From Tricholoma matsutake (taxonomy: Eukaryota > Basidiomycota > Agaricomycetes > Agaricales > Tricholomataceae): 64,000 nt of DNA. The stretch's first letter is position 1, and the number at the start of each line of letters is the position of its first letter. Both the position numbers and the translations under genes were made by a program. The stretch spans positions 16,810,337 through 16,874,336 of the forward strand of contig AP026538.1 in the NCBI GenBank assembly GCA_026075535.2. Reading direction: 5' to 3'. Below, piece by piece: positions 10,049 through 19,138 of this stretch. The notes under the pieces are model-generated. The model was not told the origin of the DNA and made no database searches. It was given only the letters and a program-made list of their open reading frames with translations.

Positions 10049-13000
10049 TTATCCTGGGTCCCACGCAAGCGGGGTGAATGATCCTAGTGCAGGATTGTTG
10101 TCCATGAATTCGTGAAAGCCTTCGACAGAGTCTGGGCTTGCACGAGTTTCTTTACGATCCACCCTAGGGCAGATGCGTAGCAAATGGTCTCGAGTCTGTA
10201 TCTTGGGACTGAGGCACCAACATTGGTACTCCCCTATAGGAGCATGGCCAGTGATCATGCGAGTTGAACGGGAAGTCAACGTAGTGTTGTTTCCCATTAC
10301 TTTCAGCCATGGCCCACCTTTGTGAGTTGAGGGTAATACCGGTTTTCCACCTACTCCTTTTTTTTTTTTTTTTTTTTGGGTCAACAATTTATAACGCAGG
10401 GCTCGATTGCAGTCTGCGGAGCAGGATACAAACTTGGGTACTACTATAACTATGTGTTCCCCTCACCCATATCCTACCCAGGTCCTCATTTTAGCCACTT
10501 TAGGCGGGGAGTGCCACAGATGTTGGCCTCTCAGCCAGGAAAGGCAATAATCCGGAGGGGGAGCCCCCCTCCCAAAGCTAGCCATTAGATCATCAGCTGG
10601 TGTGAAGTGGTCCCCCAGCCACATATCCAACCGAAGTCAGATCAGGCACAGCAGTGTCAATTCACCGTAAATCCCCCCTTGCAGGAGGAATAACCGTCCG
10701 CATACTCCCAGCCAATGAGGATTGACCACCCTGGATGAACGAGATGGACCATCACTGTGTCATGCACGAGTAACAGTAATATGGCAGCTGGTTGTTCACC
10801 TGGTTATTCACCGGAACCGCCGTAAGCAGGGGGCCAAAGCCTCCCTCGAGCAAATGCACTGCAAGCACATGCACTCGATAGCAATTTCCCACCCTCAGCG
10901 GGGAGAACGTAAAGGGTAGCGACATTTGTCACCAACCCGACAGCAGCCAGTGGACTGGCAGTGATGGGTGTGGAGCAGGATGCCCCACACAAGTAGCAGC
11001 ACGGCCATCTGTGATGATGACAGCACTGTACTGGAAACGAGGGTTCCCCAGATTGAAGCTCTGCTAGAGCTGTTGGCATCGCCACACAGGAAGCTGGAAC
11101 AGCTGCTGGAGGCGTAGGATTGTTGGAACGATCATCTCTGGTTGTCCGTTTGGGCATCAGGAGCAAGTTAGTACTGGTATATGATGCTAGTGATCGAAAT
11201 ATGCAGTGTGCAGTGTAAGTGAGGGCCTCCTGCCTAGCAAGAGAGTCCTCGTAGTTGTCAGGGTTGGGGAGGTCCTCCCCAGCCCACAGATCTCAAACTG
11301 CCTAGGGCAGCTGCTACCTCCAGTTCGTTCTGTGAGAACTGGGTGTCGTAGTCTTGGGCATCATCACCAATGATGTCACCCGTAATCAAGGTGGGGTCGT
11401 GAAGGCCCCAGCATGTGGTTTGGTCTCTGTTCAGCCATTTGGGCATTGAGAGTGAGTTAGCACAGGTAAATGACAAAGTACATAGCATAAGATTGATAAC
11501 AGATGGCCCCTTGTCTCAGTTCCAGGTCCACCCGATACAGCCTCCAAATGCTCCGAGGGGGCGAACAGGCCACGCATCCTGTTGCCTGGTGGGAGAAGAT
11601 TGAACCTGGGTCATAACACCCCAGAGGAGTGAGCACCGGAGGTGAGGAGTTGGTGGTGAAATGTGGCCACCCCACCTACTCCTTTGAGTTGGTAGAAGTG
11701 CCGTCCACGATATGCCAGATCTGAGAACCAGGTGTGCCAATCCTTACAAACGGCCTTTTCGACCTGATTTTTAAGGTAATCTAAAGACGTCCGCGGGTGT
11801 CTGCCCATGGAGATCTTGGTAGATGTAGCTACATCATGAGCCATCTTATGTACGTTCCACTCAAATTTCAAGGGGACATGCCAGAATGTGACGTTCCTCA
11901 CCTCGTCCCCAGCTAGCCAGGGGCGCAGAGAGCGACAAGCGTCCAGGGCAAAGATTTGCCCAGAGTGTGGCTTTGGATCAATTAGGGACTCAATGCCCGT
12001 AGTAGAATCCAAGAAAATCACCAACTTTTTGCACCCTCTGCTGCAGGCAGCAGAGACGCCTAGTTGGAGAGCGAAGAGTTCGACTTCCGGGGGGGTTCTC
12101 CTCCTGGAAGCTGAGACAATGTGATCCACCTGTTCTCCCTGTCCAAAGACAAGAGCGCAGGTGACAGCTTGGAACTTAGCATCAGTGGGCACTGAGGCAT
12201 CCACTGCAATGACAAGAGTGTCATCCTCTGCCTGGGCAGAGGCCCAGGCCTTGTCGAGGTCACTCCTGTAAGAATTCCTCGCTCCATCCTCCTTGGAGGT
12301 GAGGCGATGAGAGGAAAAACGAGTGGGGAATAGATCCTTCACTCTGTTCCCAGGTGTGCTTTCTTCCCCAAAGGGGTCGAACTCATCGCCTGGTACAAGG
12401 GCCAGAGCTGCAGCAGAAGCGACGGATGGACCTTGTAGGGTGAGTGTGTCGAGCATGTTCCCTCCCCAGAGCCCTAGCTCATGAGAGTGGGTAGTGCCGA
12501 TGTGATTAGGCCCTAAGATCGCTCTTAGGGGGTGTGATGGAGCCAATAGGGGGGTTCTGAATACCCCTCTGTCGACTAGACGATGGAGTAACAGCTGCAT
12601 AGGCAGCAGTCCTGCGATACTCTCCAAGCCACCGATGGGGGTGGTTCGGAATGCACCAAGGATCCAGCGAGCAGCGATGGACTGCACTTGGGCCAATGTT
12701 TTGATGACACCCTTGACGCGAGCGCCTTTGAAGTGCCAGAGTCTCAGTCCGTACGTCATGATAGGCACAACGCATGAACGGTAAAGAAGACGTTGCTGCA
12801 TGGGAGTTAACCCTCTTACAGAATTGCCGAGCATTCCCATTGCCCTTGCAGTGGTGAGGGCTTTGGTGGAGTAGAACCGCATATGCTCCTTGAAGGAGAG
12901 TTTGCAGTCAAAGAAAAATCCAAGGTACCTGCGGGTAACTTTGGGTTTGAGGGGGGTGTTGCCCATGTAAGGAGCAAAGCCGAGATCAATGGGTAGGGGA

Positions 13001-13623
13001 GTGAATCTCCTCGCCCTTGAGAAGTGGAATATCTCGGACTTGTCGTGTTCAAGGACAAGTCCGAGGGAGGTGAATGCCTGGAAAATCCAGCCATATGCTT
13101 TTTTAAGGAGGGGGAGGTTATCCTCCAACTGTGGAGAGCGGGTGATGAGGGTACCATCGTCCACATAGGACATGAGATCGACATCTCTGCTGATTTCGCT
13201 TCTTCTGAAGAGCTTCATAATGGGCGTCAGGTATAACGCCGATAGGACGGGGGACAAGGCAGAACCTTGTCCCACTCCCACATCGGCTGCAAAGGAGCCA
13301 GATGAGAAAGTGTTCCATTTGTAGGTCATTTTGTGACCGACTAGATATGAATGGAAGAAATTCACTACTTGCGCAGGGAATCCTGACCGAGAGATAATTT
13401 CCAATAGAACGTGGTGGTTCAAGGAGGGGAAGAACTGAGCGATGTCGAAGGCAACAACGCTTGTTTTGAGCCCTTTGGCCCATCCTGCTCTAACCAGGTG
13501 GGTAAGGTAGATTCCTGCATCCTCAGTGGAACGCTGGGCGACGCCTCCGAACTGATTTTGCTCGAAGGCCTTGTGTGCGACCCCGTCGAACTGAAGTTGC
13601 CTAGACAACATCTTTTCAACTAA
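10049..13623 (-). pseudogene. LINE-A ORF2, RT-RNase H-C-terminal part, split by B-3
   Basis: From MLSRQLQFDGVAHKAFEQNQFGG at 13611 the frame runs through RT palms and RNase H up to the B-3 insertion at 11672, and the C-terminal part resumes at 10360 and ends with TAA at 10049-10051. RT motifs are VGQGSALSPVLSALYL and the catalytic box YVDD at about 13150-13161. RNase H shows VIAVDAS, ELFALQLG, FLDSTTGIESL and HKMAHDVATS. This is the only one of the three RT copies in the window that keeps YVDD; the other two read YVDN. It is non-functional because it is 5' truncated and split. Confidence 0.8.
10361..11671 (-). mobile_element. Element B-3 (internally deleted subfamily), in LINE-A ORF2, 14-bp TSD
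   Basis: Poly(T) at 10358-10377, then the reverse complement of a B element up to 11671, 5' truncated (it lacks the first 600 or so nt of the leader). It is flanked by CCACCTACTCCTTT at 10347-10360 and 11672-11685, a 14-bp target-site duplication. The coding part is shorter than in B-4 or B-9: it has a start like MPKWLNRDQTTCWGL, stops after about 60 codons, then a second fragment (MPKRTTRDD...) that leads into the ORF tail. The same internal structure is seen in B-5 and B-8. Confidence 0.88.
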
Positions 13624-13907
13624 TTAGTTTATTGCCTTTCCTGTCTGAGAGGACAACGTCAGTGGCACTGCCCGCCTAAAGTGGCTAAAATGGGGACCTG
13701 GGTTGGGAAGCAGGCGAGGGGAACATGTAGTTAGGCTAGTACCTTTGTTTGTTCCCTGCTCCACAGACTGCAATGGTTCCTCAGTTGGAGGCTCTGCCGC
13801 TGGTGGAGCAGACTGAGCCACCTGCATCGCCGCATAGGAAGCCTGGAAGGCTGCCAGAGATGTAAGGTCGAGGGGAGCTGATGCCGCACAAAGCAACTCC
13901 ATCATCA

Positions 13908-16136
13908 ATCACTCCTTGACTTGTTACAACCACCATAAACAGTGGTAAACATTCCTGCTCGACGTTGGTAGCAACATTGAGACTGCAATTTTTGTCCGAT
14001 CTTTGATCAGATTTCACCATCACAAATGCTCTCGGTGTCTCCAGGCTTGGCCTGATTTGCTAAGAGATCCGTCCATCCGATCTCTGTGGATGCCCCGGTC
14101 ATTGTTTTTGACAATGGCTGCTATTCGTCTCGTTCTCCTGGGCTTCGAGGATCCTGACCAGGTGAGTGTTGTCTATGAAAGAGTAGTCTAGGCCCCTCTG
14201 GGGGCTTAGAGTGGGTGTGGGATGCCTGCTTCATCGCTTGCCCAAGTCGACACACTCGTCTAGCTGGGGGAGGTCTGGCTTAGGGAGGAGGGACATTATC
14301 ACTGGATTGCTGGTCATCTGGGAGGCTTCCAGCCTCCTTGCTCTGTGAGTTCCTACTATTAGAGACATGCTACACTGACTACCCACTGGAATACACCATC
14401 ATTAAAAGGGGCCGGGTGATGGTGCCCCCTAGTGGCTAGGCCTACACCTCAGTGGCCACTTTTCACCACTATCCCTCTACCTCCGGTGCTCACTCCTCTG
14501 GGGTGTTATGACCTGGGTTCAATCTTCTCCCACCGGGCTACAGGATGTGCAGCCTGTTCCCCCCTCAGAGTGTTCGGAGGCAGTATCGGGTGGACCCGGA
14601 ATAGAGATAAGGGACCACCCGTTATCGATGGCACGCTACGTATTTCGTTTTCTACCATCATCTACGAGCATTAACTTCCTCTCAATGCCTAAATGGCGTA
14701 CTAGAGACCACACACCACATTGGTGTCTACACAACCCCTCCCTGATTACGGGCAACATCTATGAAGATGACGTCCAAGATTACGACACCCGGTATGATCA
14801 AGACGATCCGGAGGTAGCTACTGCCCTAAGAGCAGTCAGAGATCTGTGGGATGGAGAAGAGCTCTCCAACCCTGATGATGACAATGACGAGGACTCTCTT
14901 GCTATGCAAGAGGCCCTCAATTACGCTGAGAGCAGCCCCAAACTAGCCTTGAGGCAAACGATTGACCGTGTGCTGTGGGCGCAGGACGGCCATGTCGCAC
15001 ATAAACAATGGACTTGCAGTCTCGAATGTGAGGACATGTATACACAGGAGCTCGGCATGGCCGAGCTCTTCTATCTGGAGGCATCCCCTGCCCCGTTACT
15101 GCCTTTGCCCCCCATCCCTGAGTTGGTGGAGGATGAAGTGCCGCTATCTGTGAATGAGAGGTTGGAAATTGAAGCCACCTCTCATGCCATGCTACACCAA
15201 CTAGACGCAATGACCATGTTCGTTGGTACCATCCGTACGTCCGCCATTCCCCCTGCAGAGAGGAACACATGGCGCCAAATGGCCTGGGAGTTATTCACGA
15301 CCACCTGGCAACTGTCGGAGATGATGTCAGCAGAACTAGCAGCCGTTCCGACACCTCTCGATCTCACGTCTCCGGCAGCCTTCTGGGCTTCCTACGCAGC
15401 GATGCACACTGCTCGATCAGAGCCTCAATCTGGGGGACCCTCATCCCCAGCACAGCGCCATCGTCCTCGAGGTCCTCATGGACAGCAGCGCCGCAACTAG
15501 TACAGGGGCCTATCCCCCTCTACATTCACAGCCACCAAGTACCAATTGGTGGCCATTATCGGGATGGTGACATGGTGTCGCCTCCCTATACCTTCCCCCC
15601 GCTGTGGGGGGGACGATGTCATCGAGTGCATGCACTTGTTTGCATTTGCTCGAGGGGGGCCCCAGCCCCCCACTTATGGCGGTTACGGTGAATAACCAGG
15701 TGAACAACCATCCGCCTCACTACTGTCACTCATGCACAACACAGTGATGGTCCACCTCACTCACCTGGGGTGGTCAATCCTTGCTGGCTGGAAATACGCA
15801 GATGGTTATTCCTCCCGCAAGGGGGGATTTACGGTGAATTAACACTGCTGTGCCTGGTCTGGCCTTGGTCGGACATGTGGCTGGGGGACTGTTTTGCTCC
15901 AGGGGGTGACCTAATGGCTAGCTTCGGGAGGGGGGGCTCCCCCTCCGGATTATTGCCTTTCCTGGCTGAGAGGCCAACGTCTGTGGCACTGCCCGCCTAA
16001 AGTGGCTAAAACGAGGACCTGGGCAGGATATGGGCAAGGGGAAGCGTAGTTATAGTAGTACCCAAGTTTGTATCATGCTCCGCGGACTGCGATCGAGCCC
16101 CACGTTATAAATTGTTGACCCAAAAAAAAAAAAAAA
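13908..16136 (+). mobile_element. Element B-4, full-length, 13-bp TSD
   Basis: Complete B element of about 2.23 kb: 5' end ATCACTCCTTGACTTG, leader, one intact ORF (14685-15500), 3' region with AGGGGGGGCTCCCCCTCCGGATTATTGCC, and the end TTATAAATTGTTGACCC followed by 15 A (16122-16136). The target site GCAACTCCATCAT is duplicated at 13893-13905 and 16137-16149. It is inserted in the left arm of the palindrome (inside B'). No RT, integrase, LTR or terminal inverted repeat is present, so it must be mobilised by another element's enzymes. Confidence 0.9.
14685..15500 (+). CDS. Element B-4 ORF, intact 271-aa protein of unknown function
   Basis: The only uninterrupted B reading frame in the window, ATG 14685 to TAG 15498-15500. 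Upstream in-frame codons stay open to 14508, but this ATG is the one shared with the other B copies (MPxxxRR/TRD). Order of segments: basic start (MPKWRTRD), acidic stretch around residues 35-80 (DDVQDYDTRYDQDDPE, NPDDDNDEDSL), a hydrophobic/helical middle with ELGMAELFYLE and PPIPELVEDEVPLSVNERLE, then FVGTIRTSAIPPAERN, WRQMAWELFTTTW, AELAAVPTPLDLTSPAAF and a basic tail QRHRPRGPHGQQRR. No signal peptide, membrane segment, zinc knuckle or polymerase motif is visible. The family is unknown to me. The frame is kept in four other B copies with only triplet length changes, which suggests that the protein matters for the element. Confidence 0.75.
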   Translation: MPKWRTRDHTPHWCLHNPSLITGNIYEDDVQDYDTRYDQDDPEVATALRAVRDLWDGEELSNPDDDNDEDSLAMQEALNYAESSPKLALRQTIDRVLWAQDGHVAHKQWTCSLECEDMYTQELGMAELFYLEASPAPLLPLPPIPELVEDEVPLSVNERLEIEATSHAMLHQLDAMTMFVGTIRTSAIPPAERNTWRQMAWELFTTTWQLSEMMSAELAAVPTPLDLTSPAAFWASYAAMHTARSEPQSGGPSSPAQRHRPRGPHGQQRRN

Positions 16137-16690
16137 GCAACTCCATCATGCTCCCTGAAAATCGCCAGGTGGTGGTGAAGAGCTCCCATGCCATCTGACG
16201 CCAAGAATTCCTGTCGTTGAGAGGAACTGCGGACACTCAGACGGTACCTACAAAGGAGGTCATCATGTCCAGTAAATGCAACATGGCATCAGAGGTGGCT
16301 TCGATCTCAAGCCTCTGATCCCTAGATAGCAGCACTTTGTCCTCCACCAGGTAGGGAATGGGGGGCCAAGGCGGTAATGGGGCAGGGGCTGCCTCCGGAT
16401 AAAGGAGCTCAGCAATGCCAAGCTCCTGTGAATACATATCCTCCCTTGGGAGGCTATGAGCCCAGCGCTTGTGTTCGAATTGACACCCTGTGCCCATTGT
16501 ACACCGGATTTCACCAAGAGATCGGATGGACGGATCTCTTAGCAAACCAGGCCAGGCCTGGAGACACCGAGAGTGTTCATGGTGGTGAAATCTGATCGAA
16601 AATCAGACGAAAATTGAAGTCTCGACGTTGCTACCAACATCGAGCAGGAGTGTTTACCACTGTTTATGGTGGTTGTAACAAGTCAAGGAG

Positions 16691-17266
16691 ATTTCACCAT
16701 CACGAACGCTCTCGGCGTCTCCAGGCCTGGCCTGGTTTGCTAAGAGATCCGTCCATCCGATCTCTTGGTGAAATCCGGTGTACAATGGGCACAGGGTGTC
16801 AATTCGAACACAAGCGCTGGGCTCATAGCCTCCCAAGGGAGGATATGTATTCACAGGAGCTTGGCATTGCTGAGCTCCTTTATCCGGAGGCAGCCCCTGC
16901 CCCATTACCGCCTTGGCCCCCCATTCCCTACCTGGTGGAGGACAAAGTGCTGCTATCTAGGGATCAGAGGCTTGAGATCGAAGCCACCTCTGATGCCATG
17001 TTGCATTTACTGGACATGATGACCTCCTTTGTAGGTACCGTCTGAGTGTCCGCAGTTCCTCTCAATGACAGGAATTCTTGGCGTCAGATGGCATGGGAGC
17101 TCTTCACCACCACCTGGCGATTTTCAGGGAGCATGATGGAGTTGCTTCGCGCGGCATCAGCTCCCCTCGACTTTACATCTCCGGCAGCCTTCCAGGCTTC
17201 CTATGCGGTGATGCAGGTGGCTCAGTCTGCTCCACCAGTGGCAGAGCCTCCAACTGAGGAACCATT
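16691..17266 (+). mobile_element. Element B' (right copy), plus strand, lacks first 100 nt
   Basis: Starts at ATTTCACCATCACG, directly after the 5' end of the left B' (16690), so the 100-nt leader tip is missing. It carries the same ORF variant as the left copy (SQELGIAELLYPE, PYLVEDKVLLS) with TGA at 17043-17045 (FVGTV-TGA, CGA in other B copies), then WRQMAWELFTTTWRF and SPAAFQASYAVMQVAQSAPP. At 17266/17267, after GAGGAACCATT, it is joined tail-to-tail with an inverted B-2 tail beginning GCAGTCTGTGGAGCAG. Confidence 0.75.
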
Positions 17267-18185
17267 GCAGTCTGTGGAGCAGGGAACAAACAAAGGTACT
17301 ACTCTAACTACGCGTTCCCCTCGCCTGCTTCCCAACGCAGGTCCCCGTTTTAGCCACTTTAGGCGGGCAGTGGCACTGATGTTGTCCTCTCAGACAGGAA
17401 AGGCAATAAACTAGAAGGGGAGCCCCCCCTCCAGATGCTAGCCATTAAGTTGCCCACTGGTGCAAACCGGTCCCCCAGCCACATATCCAACTTGCATCAG
17501 ATCAGGCGTGGCCATGTCAATTCACAGTAAATCCCCCCTTGCGGGAGGAATAACTGTCCACATACTCCCAGCCAACGAGGATTGACCACCCCAGATGAAT
17601 GAGGTGGACCATCACCGTGCTCCTGCACAAATGACAGAGATGTGGTAGTTGGTTGTTCACCTGGTTATTCACTGGAACTACCATGGATGGGGGGCCAAGG
17701 CCCCCCTCGAGTAAATGCCAACGCGGGCATGCGCTCGATGACAACGTCCCCCCCATAGCGGGGAGAAGGTATGGGGAAGCGGCGAACAGCCACTATCCTG
17801 ATATCAGCCACCAACCAATTGGTGGGCGTAGATGTGGAGGGGTGACACCCCATTTTAATAGCGACGCTGCTGTGCTCGAGGGCCTCGAGGATGACGGTGT
17901 CGTGCTGGGGACGAGGGTTCCCCAGATTGAGGCTCTGATTGAGCCATTAGCAATGCCGCATAGGAAGCTCGAAAGGCTGCCGGAGACATGAGATCGAGAG
18001 GCGATGTGGCAGCAGCTAGTTCTGCCGACATTGTCTCAGACAATCACCAGGTGGCTGTGAATAACTCCCAGGCCATCTGACGCCATACATTCCTCTCTGC
18101 AAGAGGAATGGCAGATACTCGGACAGTACCGACGAAGATCGTGATAGCCTCCAGTACATGTAGAAACCCATGAGAGGTGGTTGTT
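17267..18185 (-). mobile_element. Element B-2', inverted partial copy of B-2
   Basis: Reverse complement of B-2 from its tail back to the middle of its ORF (equivalent of 8721-9508 plus 13640-13771). It includes the C-terminal ORF half (SPAAFRASYAALLMAQSEPQSGE, with MSETMSAELAAATSPLDLMSP at about 18043-17980). It has neither poly(A) nor a 5' end. At 18184-18185 it passes into LINE-A ORF1 through a 2-nt overlap (TT), without a target-site duplication. Confidence 0.75.
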
Positions 18186-19138
18186 CCAAACTGAAAGCTG
18201 CAAAGCCTTTGCCTACTGTCCATGGACCGTCGAGACGACAGGTCCTGGTACACGTTCGTCCTCCCCTTGGGGTGGAAACAAACCCTGCTGACTTCCTGGA
18301 CCATGTCCGGGTCACCCTCGGTCTGCACCACTCTAAGTTAGTGGCCCAGTCCGCATCGATGCACGCTGGTAACCTATCAGTAGCTACTGACATCGTTGCC
18401 TCTGAGGAGGACCTTCGTTGCTTCAAGGAGGCTGCTCACAAAGCATTCCCCTTCGCACTGCAAGTAGATGCAGCGCTACCCACATCCACGTCGTACCTCA
18501 AATTGGTCGACGTGCCCTTTATTGCTAACGACAAGGCCCTAACGCCTGAGGTCGTCATCGCACACTTGGAGAAGTCTGGAATTTCGGACCTCACAGTGCT
18601 ACAGGTACCCCCACGGGTGATACGAGATTTGAAAATGTCAGATACGTGCACCGTGTATCTCAACATTGCTGACTCAGTCAGCGGTGCATGAGCCAAGGCT
18701 CTCATCGGTCATGGCATCCAATTCGGGCGCTATGTCGCTTATGATAGGGTGGCTAGGGCGAACCCCAGCTTACCTCTCTGCCAACGATGCTGGAAGTGGG
18801 GACACCCCACCCCAGCATGCAGAGCTCCACAAACCAAATGTCCGGTTTGTGCAGGCCCACACCGCAAGGAGCACCATCGTGCCCTTGCTGGGTGTTGCAA
18901 GGGAAATGCTAAAGCGAACCCCCCCGTCCCAGCTACCCCCGAAGGGGCAGCCTGTCCTCACCCGGCTAGGTGTGTAAACTGTCGGAAGAACCATGCATCC
19001 GATGATTGTCGGTGCAACTTTTGGCGACATCGCTTTGACCGTGACTGGATCAAAGCTCACTATGATGAGGTGAGTGCAAGACGTAACTCTCACTCCCCTC
19101 CTGCTTACCATCCCACAGGATGCGGTGGCCGAACGTAA
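18184..19138 (+). pseudogene. LINE-A ORF1, C-terminal part
   Basis: Covers the conserved ORF1 core (KAAKPLPTVHGPSRRQVLVH, then NPADFLDHVRVTLGLHHSKL) and the three zinc knuckles: CQRCWKWGHPTPAC (CX2CX4HX4C), CPVCAGPHRKEHH and CVNCRKNHASDDCRC. One in-frame TGA at 18689-18691 (SVSGA-TGA-AKAL) replaces CGA, as shown by SGARAKAL in the copies at 7188 and 53252. Otherwise the frame is open to TAA at 19136-19138, immediately followed by the ORF2 ATG at 19139. Confidence 0.8.

Larger units (their letters stand above)
9509..13624 (-). mobile_element. LINE-A copy, 5' truncated, inserted in B-2 with a 15-bp TSD
   Basis: Poly(T) (imperfect, TTTCTTTTTTTTTT) then the LINE-A 3' UTR and the C-terminal two thirds of ORF2, minus strand. 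It is truncated at 13624 inside RT (CTTTTCAACTAAT). It is flanked by the perfect 15-bp duplication TAGTTTATTGCCTTT (9494-9508 / 13625-13639). A 5'-truncated B element (B-3, 10361-11671) is nested inside it. The order of events is therefore B-2 first, then this LINE-A, then B-3. Confidence 0.9.
7432..13771 (+). mobile_element. Element B-2, interrupted by a LINE-A insertion (9509-13624)
   Basis: A B element with a full-length 5' end (ATCGCTCCTTGAC at 7432) sitting in LINE-A ORF1. It runs to 9508, is interrupted by minus-strand LINE-A, and resumes at 13625 after the duplicated target TAGTTTATTGCCTTT (9494-9508 and 13625-13639). Its tail stops at 13771 in CTGCTCCACAGACTGC, about 35 nt short of the normal ATAAATTGTTGACCC(A)n end, and is joined tail-to-tail with another B-like element (B') in reverse orientation. 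This joined unit is one arm of the palindrome 8721-18185. Confidence 0.8.
13772..16690 (-). mobile_element. Element B' (left copy), minus strand, interrupted by B-4
   Basis: A B-related sequence in reverse orientation with its 5' end at 16690 (GTAACAAGTCAAGGAG) and its far end fused to the B-2 tail at 13771/13772. B-4 interrupts it (13908-16136). Its ORF (for example 16545-16237) encodes a variant with MYSQELGIAELLYPE, PYLVEDKVLLSRDQRLEIEATSDAMLHLLDMMTSFVGTV, and after the B-4 insertion ASAPLDLTSLAAFQASYAAMQVAQSAPP. The coding part is nearly identical to the right copy at 16691-17266. It is a third subfamily of the B protein. Confidence 0.75.
8721..18185. repeat. Large palindrome: two inverted arms of about 1.5 kb, left arm split by two insertions
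   Basis: The right arm is 16691-18185 (1495 nt). Its reverse complement is found as three blocks on the left: 16150-16591, 13640-13905 and 8721-9508 (1496 nt in all) once B-4 and the LINE-A copy, each with its own target-site duplication, are set aside. A 99-nt single-copy spacer (16592-16690) holds the B 5' end. Each arm consists of B' joined tail-to-tail with B-2. The inner 440 nt are almost identical (the 102-residue ORF segments at 16545-16237 and 16740-17045 are the same); the outer part differs at scattered sites, several of them CpG against TpG or CpA. Confidence 0.85.

Noticed and set aside
7432..16136. Element B as a DNA transposon or MITE
   Set aside because: There are no terminal inverted repeats; copies end in poly(A), vary in 5' truncation and have 13-15-bp duplications, all signs of LINE-type retroposition. 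The palindrome is formed by two elements, not by element ends.
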